A stretch of 64,000 nt of DNA from Pontibacter cellulosilyticus (GTDB lineage: Bacteria; Bacteroidota; Bacteroidia; Cytophagales; Hymenobacteraceae): contig NZ_JACRVF010000001.1 of assembly GCF_014306105.1 (NCBI RefSeq), forward strand, positions 822,413 through 886,412, given 5' to 3'. A program made the translations under genes and the position numbers. Below the pieces are notes generated by a model that saw only the letters and a list, made by a program, of their open reading frames with translations, did no database searches and was not told the origin of the DNA. Positions 54,257 to 62,847 of the stretch are shown here, in pieces; position 1 is the stretch's first letter; every line of letters starts with the position of its first letter.

Positions 54257-56005
54257 CTATATCCTCGCCTGGTAAGTATAAAGCTGATAATACCTCCCCT
54301 GCTGCTCCAACAATTCTTCATGGCGGCCTTGCTCTGCGATGCGCCCCTGCTCGATCACCAGTATCTGGTCGGCCTGCCGGATGGTGCTGAGGCGATGGGC
54401 AATCACAAAGGTGGTGCGTCCCTGCATCAGGGTCTTGAGGCTTGCCTGTATTAGGCTCTCGCTTTCTGTGTCCAGGTTAGAGGTGGCTTCGTCAAGTATA
54501 AGTATGCGTGGGTCGGCAAGTATGGCCCGGGCAATGGCAATGCGCTGGCGCTGCCCACCCGAAAGTTTTACGCCGCGCTCTCCTATCAATGTGTCCAGGC
54601 CATCGGGGAAACGGTCGGTGAACTCCTGCACATGGGCTGCCTGTACTGCCTGCATCAGTTGCGCCTCAGTAGCGTTTGGTCTTGGAAAAAGGATGTTCTG
54701 GCGTATGCTGCCCTCAAACAAAAAGTCGTCCTGCAATACCACGCCTAACTTGCTGCGGTAGCTTTGCAAGCTTATACTTTGCAGGTCGTGGCCATCCAGG
54801 GTAATAATGCCACTGTCTGGGTTCAGGAAGGAGGCGGCCAAACCAGCGATAGTGGTTTTACCGGAACCGGATGTGCCCACCAAAGCCGTAACTGAACCGG
54901 CAGGCGCTCTGAAAGAAATTTCCTTCACTACGTCTTTCCCTGATTCATAAGCAAAGGACACCTTATCGAAAACAATATCGCCATGGATGTGGTCCAGCTT
55001 TAACGTACGGGTGCCATGTTCATCCTCTAGGGGTGTGTTCAATATCTCCTGTGTGCGATCCAGGCCGGCAAAGGCTTCGGTAAACTGGCTGCCAATGTTG
55101 CTCATTTGAAGTATGGGCGCGATCATAAAACCCAGGTACAGTGTAAAGGCCAAGAAATCGCCAAAGGTCAAATCACCTTTCATGATCAAATAGCCGCCGA
55201 TGCCCATAATGCCCGCTGAGGCAAAGCCCAGCAGCAAAGTAGCCGCACTTGTTACCATACTGGTGGTAGTCAGGCTTTGCTTTACATTCAGGAAAAGTCG
55301 GGTAACGCCGTCTTCAAAAGTCTTTATTTCCTGTGCTTCCGCATTAAATCCTTTTATCACGCGCACACCACCCAGCGTCTCGGTCAGGCGGCCTGTTACC
55401 TCGGCGTTGATCACCCCGCGCTCCCGAAAAATGGGCCTGATCTTGCCGAAAGCCTTTAGCGAGATAAGCCCGAAAATAGCAACCGGAATCAGCACAAAGC
55501 CTGTCATTAACGGACTAATGTAAATGAGCAGCACCAGGCAGATAAGCGAAGTAAGCACACCACCTATCATTTGAGCAAAACCGGTACCTACCAGATTTCG
55601 AACACCTTCCACATCCGTCATGATGCGCGACACGAGTTCGCCAGTCTTGGTATTGTCGAAGAAGCGGATGGGCAGCTGCATGATGTGCCGCTGTACTTTG
55701 GCGCGCAGCTGCGAGATGAGGTGCTGCGCCTCCACGCTGAGTATCTGCGTTAGCGCAAACGAAGTAACCGACTGAATGACAATAGCTGTTAAAACAGCTC
55801 CGATTAGCCACTTAAGCATGGTGCTGTCGCCGTTCGGAATCACATCATCAATAAGAAATTTACTTGCTCCTGGTAATACCAGACCGGCCAGCCTGCTAAT
55901 GATGATCAGCACCAGACCGATTGTAAGGTATTTCTTTCGGGGCCAGATGATAGTTTTAAATACCTGGCTGATGGTAACGTTCTGGAGCTTTTTAGACTTT
56001 GGCAT
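54257..56005 (-). CDS. ABC transporter, fused permease and ATP-binding protein (MsbA/LmrA-like)
   Basis: A 582-residue half-transporter. Six membrane helices (about 25-310) with ABC-membrane motifs (TKTGELVSRIMTDVEGVRNL), then an ATPase domain (about 340-580): Walker A GTSGSGKTTI, Q-loop LGVVLQDDFLFEGS, signature LSGGQRQR, Walker B ILILDEATSN, and H-loop AHRL. It works as a homodimer or heterodimer exporting lipid, drug or peptide; substrate unknown. Single gene. Confidence 0.95.
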   Translation of the reverse strand: MPKSKKLQNVTISQVFKTIIWPRKKYLTIGLVLIIISRLAGLVLPGASKFLIDDVIPNGDSTMLKWLIGAVLTAIVIQSVTSFALTQILSVEAQHLISQLRAKVQRHIMQLPIRFFDNTKTGELVSRIMTDVEGVRNLVGTGFAQMIGGVLTSLICLVLLIYISPLMTGFVLIPVAIFGLISLKAFGKIRPIFRERGVINAEVTGRLTETLGGVRVIKGFNAEAQEIKTFEDGVTRLFLNVKQSLTTTSMVTSAATLLLGFASAGIMGIGGYLIMKGDLTFGDFLAFTLYLGFMIAPILQMSNIGSQFTEAFAGLDRTQEILNTPLEDEHGTRTLKLDHIHGDIVFDKVSFAYESGKDVVKEISFRAPAGSVTALVGTSGSGKTTIAGLAASFLNPDSGIITLDGHDLQSISLQSYRSKLGVVLQDDFLFEGSIRQNILFPRPNATEAQLMQAVQAAHVQEFTDRFPDGLDTLIGERGVKLSGGQRQRIAIARAILADPRILILDEATSNLDTESESLIQASLKTLMQGRTTFVIAHRLSTIRQADQILVIEQGRIAEQGRHEELLEQQGRYYQLYTYQARI

Positions 56006-56142
56006 GGTGGCACTTTGTATGCTGTAAAGGTAGGAATTTTTGCCAGCCTTTGATGGGTAGAAGATAAAGGCTGCTATGTAGGCTTCTGCATCAGCAACAC
56101 CCTTACACTAGGCTCCCCAGGCAATGGCAGCTAAGGTTGTAG

Positions 56143-56532
56143 TTATACTTCCTTTTCTATGAACAACCGGTAAAGCAGGATAAGGACGCTGATAAGAACA
56201 ATGGTAGTATAAATCTGCTTGTTGTACCTGGCCAGCCAGTTTGGGAGGTAAATATCAAAATTATCGCGGGTAGAATTTGAGTACTTGCGGGCTACTACCG
56301 TTACAGGACACATGTTGTTAAAAACCAACAAAACAAGCCCTTCCAGTACAATGAAGCCAAGGCAAATCCATAACCATTTATCGATCTTATTTACCAGCAC
56401 CGCATAGAGAAGGTAAAAAATAACCACGTTAAAGAAAACCCAGATCAGCGTGTGCAACACCTTTATGAAAACAAGCTTTTTATGGTTGTTTAGCCATTCT
56501 CTTCGCTTCTGTATTTCCTGGTCCGGTCTCAT
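56143..56532 (-). CDS. Hypothetical membrane protein, 129 aa
   Basis: Basic N-terminus (RPDQEIQKRREWLNNHKK), then three membrane segments: HTLIWVFFNVVIFYLLYAVL, WLWICLGFIVLEGLVLLVF and TTIVLISVLILLYRLF, with a Cys-containing loop (NNMCPVTVVARKYSNSTRDN). The CPVT...RKYS pattern is seen in a family of unknown function in Bacteroidota. Not assignable further. Confidence 0.75.
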   Translation of the reverse strand: MRPDQEIQKRREWLNNHKKLVFIKVLHTLIWVFFNVVIFYLLYAVLVNKIDKWLWICLGFIVLEGLVLLVFNNMCPVTVVARKYSNSTRDNFDIYLPNWLARYNKQIYTTIVLISVLILLYRLFIEKEV

Positions 56533-56640
56533 TGGTTTGCCTTGTCATATAGTATACTTTAATGCAAGCAGTTAAGTATAACTACTATATCCTGCAAAGC
56601 TGTGTGTACGTTAGTATTATAAATTACAAACAATAAGACG

Positions 56641-57051
56641 ATGGCTTTGAAGCACATACAGAAAATCCTAATACCTATTCTCTTGCTGGGTGTAATGTGG
56701 CTAAGCAGCTGCCAAACCGGAAGCACACCTGCCGGCACGGCAACAGAAGAAAACAAAAGCATGGGCCCAGAACGGGTAGATATACGGGGAAGTATAATCG
56801 CCAGTAGGTACAGCGACGGTCAGGTGGTACTGGAAATAGAAGGTATTCCTCCTGCACCAGGTTCCCGTTACGACAGGGCCTATGTGCTGGTGTTGCCAAC
56901 TGCCCAGATTATTGATCTTACAGGTGGTGTAATCAGCTACAATGAATTAAGGCAAGGCCAAAATGTAGCTATACTTTTACGAAGCGGAGGCCAGGGAAAC
57001 CGAGTAGGCGTTGGAGTGGCCCGTAAAATATGGATAGAGGATGCTTACTAA
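56641..57051 (+). CDS. Hypothetical lipoprotein, 136 aa
   Basis: Signal with lipobox LSSC (Cys24) followed by QTGSTPAGTATEE. The mature domain (about 45-136) is beta-rich (GSIIASRYSDGQVVLEIEGI, GQNVAILLRSGGQGNRVGVG). No family recognised. Confidence 0.75.
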   Translation: MALKHIQKILIPILLLGVMWLSSCQTGSTPAGTATEENKSMGPERVDIRGSIIASRYSDGQVVLEIEGIPPAPGSRYDRAYVLVLPTAQIIDLTGGVISYNELRQGQNVAILLRSGGQGNRVGVGVARKIWIEDAY

Positions 57052-57143
57052 AGTATAGCCTGTTAAATTGAAACTAGAGTGATAGGCTTAATTCCCTCTA
57101 CAGATTTTATAATTTTGAACAACTTTTATGCTTAACACCTAAG

Positions 57144-57773
57144 TTAAAATATTTCCTCTTTTTCAAGGCTGAGGCGCTGCAGTATTGCTTTACAAGGAAT
57201 ATCAGAGGTTACTTCTACAAAATGGGGTGTATGCAACGGAACAGAGAAAAAGTCTCCAGCCTTCAGAGCCTGCACCTTCTCTCCTGCCGTAAAATTGCAG
57301 GTGCCTTCCAGAATCAGGAAACGTTCGTATTCGTCGTGGTGTACCTCCGGCTCTGTCATTTCCTTTATCCAGATAATGGCTGTAGTAGCTTTAGGTGTAT
57401 AACCGATAATCTTGGCAAAAATTCCTGCTGCGTCGTCAGGTAGTTCGGCATCTTCGCGGTTTAGCCAGGTGGCATAGTCGCTGATGCTAGAGTTTGGTGT
57501 AAGTATAGGCGGCGAAGATGGAAGTTCTCCCTGTGCCATTCGCTCCATGTAATCTATGGTGGCCATCACCAGTGTTTTCACAGTGCTGCGCGGCTTTACG
57601 GCATAACCTTGCGCATACTTCTCCAGAGCAGATTGTAGCTGTTCCAGTTCCTGCTTTACTTCAGGGTGGGCAGCAACCATCTTTTCAACCTCCTGGCTTT
57701 CTTCAGGGCTTGCAGCACCCATTACGTACAGCTCTAAAACCCCTGATTGGATAAACTCGCGGATAGGGTTCAT
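57144..57773 (-). CDS. Anti-sigma-factor-like N-domain fused to a cupin domain
   Basis: 210 residues from the ATG at 57773, which overlaps the sigma factor stop codon (ATGA); a longer frame to 57869 lies inside the sigma gene and is rejected. Residues 1-75 (IQSGVLELYVMGAASPEESQ) resemble the RskA-type anti-sigma N-domain. There is no membrane helix; residues about 125-205 form a cupin (VHHDEYERFLILEG and LHTPHFVEV, His/Glu metal ligands), reminiscent of ChrR. The coupling with the ECF sigma gene makes a sigma/anti-sigma pair likely; the cupin may sense a ligand or oxidant. Confidence 0.8.
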   Translation of the reverse strand: MNPIREFIQSGVLELYVMGAASPEESQEVEKMVAAHPEVKQELEQLQSALEKYAQGYAVKPRSTVKTLVMATIDYMERMAQGELPSSPPILTPNSSISDYATWLNREDAELPDDAAGIFAKIIGYTPKATTAIIWIKEMTEPEVHHDEYERFLILEGTCNFTAGEKVQALKAGDFFSVPLHTPHFVEVTSDIPCKAILQRLSLEKEEIF

Positions 57774-58318
57774 TCTGATTTTTCTGCCTTTAGTTTGTTG
57801 AATGCCATTTTCAATGTCTCTCTCAGCTGCTCTACAGGTATGTTTAATTCTGCGGCAGCTTCTGCGCATGTTCTTCCTTTCAGGTACAACAGTTCGAGTG
57901 CCTGCCTTGCCAGCGGCGTAAGGCTGTCCAAAACCTGCTTCTCTTTAGCACTGCCCTGCAAAGTTACATTTTTATTTGAGACATCTTCCGGTTTGGCTTG
58001 TCCGTTTTTCGCTCTAAGTATAGCCGCGTAACGATCTGTTTTTACTGCCTGCAGCGCCAGACCTCTTGCAATGGATAAACCCCAGGAAAGTAGGCGTTCT
58101 TTAGAAGAGTTGTAAACTCCAATGCGGGACCAAATGGCGACAAAAGTATCTTTTAGCACCTCTTCTGCCACGTCGCCGTCGCCTACTATTCTTTTAATTA
58201 CACCTAACATAACGGGAGCATAGGCATCATATAGTTTGCCCAGCACTTCCTGCCGGCCCTGGCGTAAAGCAGCCACTATACTTTGCTCCGACTCACCCTG
58301 AAGATCGATTTCTGACAT
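57770..58318 (-). CDS. ECF-type RNA polymerase sigma factor
   Basis: 182 residues with sigma-70 region 2 (LGKLYDAYAPVMLGVIKRIV, DTFVAIWSRIG) and region 4 (LTPLARQALELLYLKGRTCA). It is the first gene of an operon; the anti-sigma-like cupin gene overlaps its stop codon. Probably controls its own operon plus unknown targets. Confidence 0.93.
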   Translation of the reverse strand: MSEIDLQGESEQSIVAALRQGRQEVLGKLYDAYAPVMLGVIKRIVGDGDVAEEVLKDTFVAIWSRIGVYNSSKERLLSWGLSIARGLALQAVKTDRYAAILRAKNGQAKPEDVSNKNVTLQGSAKEKQVLDSLTPLARQALELLYLKGRTCAEAAAELNIPVEQLRETLKMAFNKLKAEKSE

Positions 58319-58648
58319 ATTGTTGTTGTACTCTAATATGCTGCTGAGCGTGCAGCCGGGAGATTACTTTAATAAGCATAGGCTCTGTCTTGCGATGTTA
58401 CGCACATTTTCATCCTAAAGTTTTTTGGATTCAATTTATGATGCTGTACACAGATGTATCAATAAAAAGAGCCGGTGACATAATCTACGCTCCCTTTTGT
58501 TTGATGCTATATAACTACTTCAACTTATTTACTGCTGCTGCATACTTTTAAGAACAACATAACCTTCAGCTAATGTTAGCTTATTTACTATAAAACAAAA
58601 CAGCCGCTACTAAATGCAGCGGCTGTTTGTGTATATATGCTTCTTTGG
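58319..58648. other. Intergenic region with terminator of disordered-protein gene
   Basis: About 330 bases upstream of the sigma factor gene; only the hairpin at 58597-58628 is recognised. Confidence 0.5.
58597..58628 (-). terminator. Intrinsic terminator of the Gly/Tyr-rich gene
   Basis: AAACAGCCGCT pairs with AGCGGCTGTTT (58598-58608 with 58618-58628), AAAACAAAA on the minus-strand U side. Confidence 0.85.
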
Positions 58649-59503
58649 TTATAAACCCCCTAGCTCTGAAGTTCCTCTGTTTGTGTTGTGTGAGGTTTCT
58701 CCTCCTACGCCACCACGGCCGCCGTAAGTGCTGCTGCCCATAGAACCGTAGCCTCCATAGTTACCCGATGAGGTACCGTACGAACTGTTGCCGTAAGAGC
58801 CGCCACGGTGGCCACTCATATAGCCGGTGCCGCCGCCATAGTTGCTGCCGCCGTAGGTGCTACCCATACCTGTACCCCTGTTAGCGCTATAGTTTCGGGT
58901 GCCATAATCTGGTACGCCGCCATGCGAGTGCGGGAACGACTCGCCCATGCCGCTACCGTAACGGGAGCCTGCATAGTTAGATGAGCCAGATCTATAGTTA
59001 TCCCTGTTCTGGTTGCTGTTTAGCGTGTTATATCGATCCGAGGTCCCTTCGTAGTCAGATATACCGTATCCCTGCCTAACACTGCCGCGCTGGCTGCGGT
59101 TTCTGTCTCGGTCGTTGTCTCTGTCCTGGTAGCTACGGTAGTCGTCCTGGTAGTTGCTGTACCTGTTGCGAGTCTGGTTATAATCGCGTTCGTTCATTTC
59201 TGATTCCCGGCTCCGGTCACGGTTATACATACCGTAGCCTGTGTTACCACTTGTACTACCTCTTTCTCTTCTGTAGCGTTCATAGGCATTGCCCATGTTG
59301 CCTTCGTGAGAAGTACTACGATCAGGGTGGTAGCGATCATCGTTTCTGTCCCAGTCGTTTCTGTGTCGCTGGTAGTCGCGCTCAAACCGGTCTGTTAGGT
59401 TGCGGGCGCTGTGGTAGTGCTCATCGCCTCTGTAATCCCGGTAGCCGCTGTAGTCTGATCCATAGTTATCACGATCATAACGATCTCTGTCATGTCTGTC
59501 CAT
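58649..59503 (-). CDS. Disordered Arg/Asp/Tyr- and Gly/Ser-rich protein, 284 aa
   Basis: The N-terminal 100 residues are a dense mix of Arg, Asp, Tyr, His and Asn (MDRHDRDRYDRDNYGSDYSG), the middle alternates YRSYQDRDNDRDRN stretches, and the C-terminal third is Gly/Ser/Tyr-rich (SNYGGGTGYMSGHRGGSYGN). There is no signal peptide or folded-domain motif. The composition is like RGG/YG-rich low-complexity proteins prone to condensation, or stress-related surface coats; this is inference. The long frame and terminator support a real gene. Confidence 0.8.
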   Translation of the reverse strand: MDRHDRDRYDRDNYGSDYSGYRDYRGDEHYHSARNLTDRFERDYQRHRNDWDRNDDRYHPDRSTSHEGNMGNAYERYRRERGSTSGNTGYGMYNRDRSRESEMNERDYNQTRNRYSNYQDDYRSYQDRDNDRDRNRSQRGSVRQGYGISDYEGTSDRYNTLNSNQNRDNYRSGSSNYAGSRYGSGMGESFPHSHGGVPDYGTRNYSANRGTGMGSTYGGSNYGGGTGYMSGHRGGSYGNSSYGTSSGNYGGYGSMGSSTYGGRGGVGGETSHNTNRGTSELGGL

Positions 59504-59847
59504 AGTTCTTATCTAGGTTTGTTTCACATAAATTTCTTTTTTAAACGGCTGTAAAGAGTCACGGTTTTATTAATAATGCTCACTAAGCTATTACTCGCAA
59601 CACTACAACATATCCTTGCCAAGGTATACAGAACCACTTGATTGAGCAGTGAACATGGCTTTAAGTTATTATGACTTTGAATAGGTGCTTGAAGCCAATC
59701 TCCTTAGCCATACTTTTTATCTAAATCAAAAAGTTTTCTTAAGTCAGCTGGTTTAAGTTGCCTTATTCTGTTGCATGCAATCAACACTAATTGATTATAT
59801 TTAAAACACAGTTCTGCTTTCTGACCACTAACCATACTTCAAACTAA
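59504..59847. other. Intergenic region without recognised gene
   Basis: About 340 AT-rich bases between divergent genes. Nothing recognised. Confidence 0.45.
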
Positions 59848-60912
59848 ATGGAACGATTTCTAACCATTCTACTCCTTAGCTCTGTTCTCTTGCAGTCGTG
59901 TTCCAGTTCATCCGATTCAACTGAGGCAACTGCAGATGCCACCGCAACAAGCAATTACCTTGATTATTCCGGCCATGAGGCGGAGCTAAGCGGCGGGGCA
60001 AGAAAGATTAGCATAGACACGCCTAAAGGCAAATTTAATGTATGGACGAAGCGCGTAGGTAATAGCCCTACCATGAAGGTGTTGCTGCTGCACGGCGGTC
60101 CCGGAGGAACACATGAAGCCTTCGAATGCTTCGACAGCTATCTACCTAAAGCTGGCATTGAATACTATTACTACGACCAATTAGGTTCACACTACAGCGA
60201 TCAGCCAAACGACACCAGCCTTTGGAACACAGCCCGCTTCGTGGAAGAAGTAGAGCAGGTACGTAAAGCGCTTAACCTCGACAAAGACAATTTTTACCTC
60301 CTGGGCCACTCCTGGGGAGGCATTCTGGCTATGGAGTATGCGCTTAAATACCAGCAAAATCTTAAGGGTCTGATCATATCCAATATGGTATCAAGTATAC
60401 CTAGCTATAACAAGTATGCCGATGAGGTGCTTGGCCCACAGATGCCTGCAGACGTGCTGAAAGAGATAAAGCAAATAGAAGCAAAAAATGACTTTACCAA
60501 TCCGCGATACATGGAGCTGCTTCTGCCCCACTTCTACACCAAGCATGCTATGCGTATGCCATTGGAGGAGTGGCCGGACCCGGTGATGCGGATGTTCAAC
60601 CATATGAACCAGACGGTATATGTGCAGATGCAGGGACCAAGCGAGTTTGGCATCCGAGGTAACGCCTCGCTTAAGAACTGGGACCGCTCAAAAGATTTGC
60701 CTCAGATAAAAGTGCCTACACTTACCATTGGCGGTCAGCACGACACCATGGATCCGAAACACATGGAATGGATGGCAAACCAGTTGCCGAATGGCCGCTA
60801 TCTTTACTGCCCCAACGGTAGCCACATGGCGATGTACGACGATCAGAAAACATACTTTGAGGGGCTTGTTAAATTTATTACAGACGTAAATAGCGGAAAG
60901 CAGAATTTGTAA
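59848..60912 (+). CDS. Proline iminopeptidase-family alpha/beta hydrolase, lipoprotein
   Basis: 354 residues with lipobox LQSC (Cys18). Alpha/beta hydrolase motifs match the S33 family: LLLHGGPGGTHEAFE (oxyanion HGGPG), YYDQLGSHYSDQ, nucleophile GHSWGGILAMEYAL, and a C-terminal Asp/His region (GGQHDTMDPKHMEWM; NGSHMAMYDD). Predicted periplasmic or surface-anchored aminopeptidase releasing N-terminal Pro or related residues; exact specificity uncertain. Confidence 0.93.
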   Translation: MERFLTILLLSSVLLQSCSSSSDSTEATADATATSNYLDYSGHEAELSGGARKISIDTPKGKFNVWTKRVGNSPTMKVLLLHGGPGGTHEAFECFDSYLPKAGIEYYYYDQLGSHYSDQPNDTSLWNTARFVEEVEQVRKALNLDKDNFYLLGHSWGGILAMEYALKYQQNLKGLIISNMVSSIPSYNKYADEVLGPQMPADVLKEIKQIEAKNDFTNPRYMELLLPHFYTKHAMRMPLEEWPDPVMRMFNHMNQTVYVQMQGPSEFGIRGNASLKNWDRSKDLPQIKVPTLTIGGQHDTMDPKHMEWMANQLPNGRYLYCPNGSHMAMYDDQKTYFEGLVKFITDVNSGKQNL

Positions 60913-60935
60913 AAGAAGAGACACAGCAAAATATG

Positions 60936-60966
60936 AGGCAAGCTACCAGTGTAGCATGCCTTTTTT
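60936..60966 (+). terminator. Intrinsic terminator
   Basis: AGGCAAGCTAC (60936-60946) with GTAGCATGCCT (60951-60961), one mismatch, followed by a T run. Confidence 0.82.
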
Positions 60967-60995
60967 CGTGCTATACCAGCTTTAGCAGTAATACA

Positions 60996-61538
60996 TTACG
61001 CCTCCCGAACCCGGGCCGCCAGTACCTTAAAAAGAATGTACAAAGCTGCAAAAATGGCCATGATGATGAGGGTCCAGAACTTCTTCCGGTTCATTTCGCG
61101 CCAGTAATCCCGGTCTGCTTCGGTGTCTTTCAGCTGATCGCGCAGTGCGCTGTTTACACGCCTTTCCACGTTCAGGTCCATGCGTATGGCGTCCAGCCTA
61201 GTGGTGTCTTCTACGTAAACTGTTTTAACGGTATAAATGCCTTTGCAGTCAGGGCATATCAAATTACCTGTTTCCGGCGGCATAACTACTGCTCTGTCAA
61301 GCGTTGGTATTGGTGTAAGCCTTGGTGGCACAAGGGGCTGCGAGGTGTACAAGGCAGGAGGGTAAAATTTGGGCGGGAAATATTTGGCAGCATATGCACC
61401 ACCATAGTCTTGTGTATACTCCTGGTTTTTGTCTACATAATCTGCCAGCTTATCTGTGTTCCGGTCGAAAAACTTTTCGGCCTGGCGTTGTGTAGCACAG
61501 GAACACAGCAGCAGCAACAGTAGTAACTTGAGTCTCAT
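60996..61538 (-). CDS. Hypothetical lipoprotein with C-terminal membrane segment, 180 aa
   Basis: Signal with lipobox LCSC (Cys14), then ATQRQAEKFFDRNTDKLADY, a Pro/Tyr-rich stretch, a CPDCK pair (about residue 95), a helical segment (IRMDLNVERRVNSALRDQLK), and a C-terminal hydrophobic helix (LIIMAIFAALYILFKVLA). The double anchoring suggests an envelope-spanning or phage-spanin-like arrangement, but no lysis genes are nearby. Family unknown. Confidence 0.7.
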   Translation of the reverse strand: MRLKLLLLLLLCSCATQRQAEKFFDRNTDKLADYVDKNQEYTQDYGGAYAAKYFPPKFYPPALYTSQPLVPPRLTPIPTLDRAVVMPPETGNLICPDCKGIYTVKTVYVEDTTRLDAIRMDLNVERRVNSALRDQLKDTEADRDYWREMNRKKFWTLIIMAIFAALYILFKVLAARVREA

Positions 61539-61861
61539 CTTGCGGTTTGCTTGTCGGTTTGCATCCCCACCTCCTCCTGGTTTATACTTTCTTACACTCC
61601 ATTTTCTCTACGTACGCAAACTTTGCCGCCACGCAGGTATAATTATCAAAAAGTAGCATTTTGATTGTGATAGAAGAAACAGCATTGCAATACACTGACC
61701 CAACTAAAGATACTTTTTACCTGATTTATACTTCAACTACTGTATAGCAAGCCCCGCACCTTAAACACATACTTTTGGTACTCCTTTTTTTTATACCCGT
61801 ATATAGCTTAGCCGAAGTTAGTGCGGCTATAATGTACTACATGCTGCTTTGCTGATGTAAA
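61539..61861. other. Intergenic region without recognised gene
   Basis: About 320 bases upstream of the DUF4239-like gene. Nothing recognised apart from TATACTT heptamers. Confidence 0.45.
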
Positions 61862-62647
61862 ATGGATTTTACAAAAGAGTACTTATATAATCAGAATAGT
61901 TTTCTGGTTGTGTTCATTCTGTTCCTGCTTATCCTGCTCGCTAACGAGGCAGGTTATCGGCTAGGGCACAGTTACCAGTCTCGTACTGACACGGATGTAA
62001 AAGCGCACACCAACACCATACAGGCTGGGGCCCTGGGTTTACTTGCGCTTATACTTGGGTTTACTTTTAACATGGCGCTGCAACGCTACAACAACAGAAG
62101 CCAGGCTGTAATTGAAGAGTCCAACGCTATCGGAACTGCGTTACTTCGTACACAGCTTCTTCCTGAACCTTACGATACTATTACCCACCAATTACTGCAA
62201 GAGTACATAAACTTGCGCCTAGAGGTTAGCAACACAGACCACATAATAGTAAGCAAACAGCAGAATCTGGATGACTCTACCAGGGCGAAGCAACACGAAA
62301 TATGGCTGCATGCTGTAAGAGCCGCTCGTCTTGATCCGAGACAGGTAACTACTGGATATTTTGTAAGCGCACTGAACAACATGATCGATGCGCATGGAGA
62401 ATACAATGCGTTGCTGCAGCTGCATGTGCCAGAGGTTATACTCATACTGCTTTTTGTCGTGTTCATCATGTCCGGGGCACTGATAGGCTATGGCAGCGGC
62501 CTCGGTAGAAAAAGAAGCTCTGTTCCAGCCTTGATGCTTACCTTTCTCATCTGCCTGGTGGTGTTTATTATCATAGACCTAGACAGGCCAAAACGGGGAG
62601 TGATTAAAATAAACCAGAACAGTATGATGCTGCTCAAAAACGACTAA
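61862..62647 (+). CDS. DUF4239/bestrophin-like membrane protein
   Basis: 261 residues with four membrane segments (about 13-30, 52-72, 185-205, 216-240). The QAGALGLLALILGFTFNMAL helix followed by the RYNNRSQAVIEESNAIGTAL segment is typical of the DUF4239 (bestrophin-like) family. Possibly a channel; function unproven. Monocistronic. Confidence 0.85.
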   Translation: MDFTKEYLYNQNSFLVVFILFLLILLANEAGYRLGHSYQSRTDTDVKAHTNTIQAGALGLLALILGFTFNMALQRYNNRSQAVIEESNAIGTALLRTQLLPEPYDTITHQLLQEYINLRLEVSNTDHIIVSKQQNLDDSTRAKQHEIWLHAVRAARLDPRQVTTGYFVSALNNMIDAHGEYNALLQLHVPEVILILLFVVFIMSGALIGYGSGLGRKRSSVPALMLTFLICLVVFIIIDLDRPKRGVIKINQNSMMLLKND

Positions 62648-62847
62648 TCCAGCGATTAAAAGTTCACCTTTATACTGCTGGCCATGGATAGTTCTGCATG
62701 ATAATTGAAACGGAAATTTAAAACTTTTATACTCTCAGCCTTGTATAAATAAGGGTAGCCCTTAAATAAATTCTATTCTAACACCTCCACTTTCTAATCA
62801 TAAACTCTGGAGACCTGGCTGCTGAACACAATGTGAGTAATTAGCAA

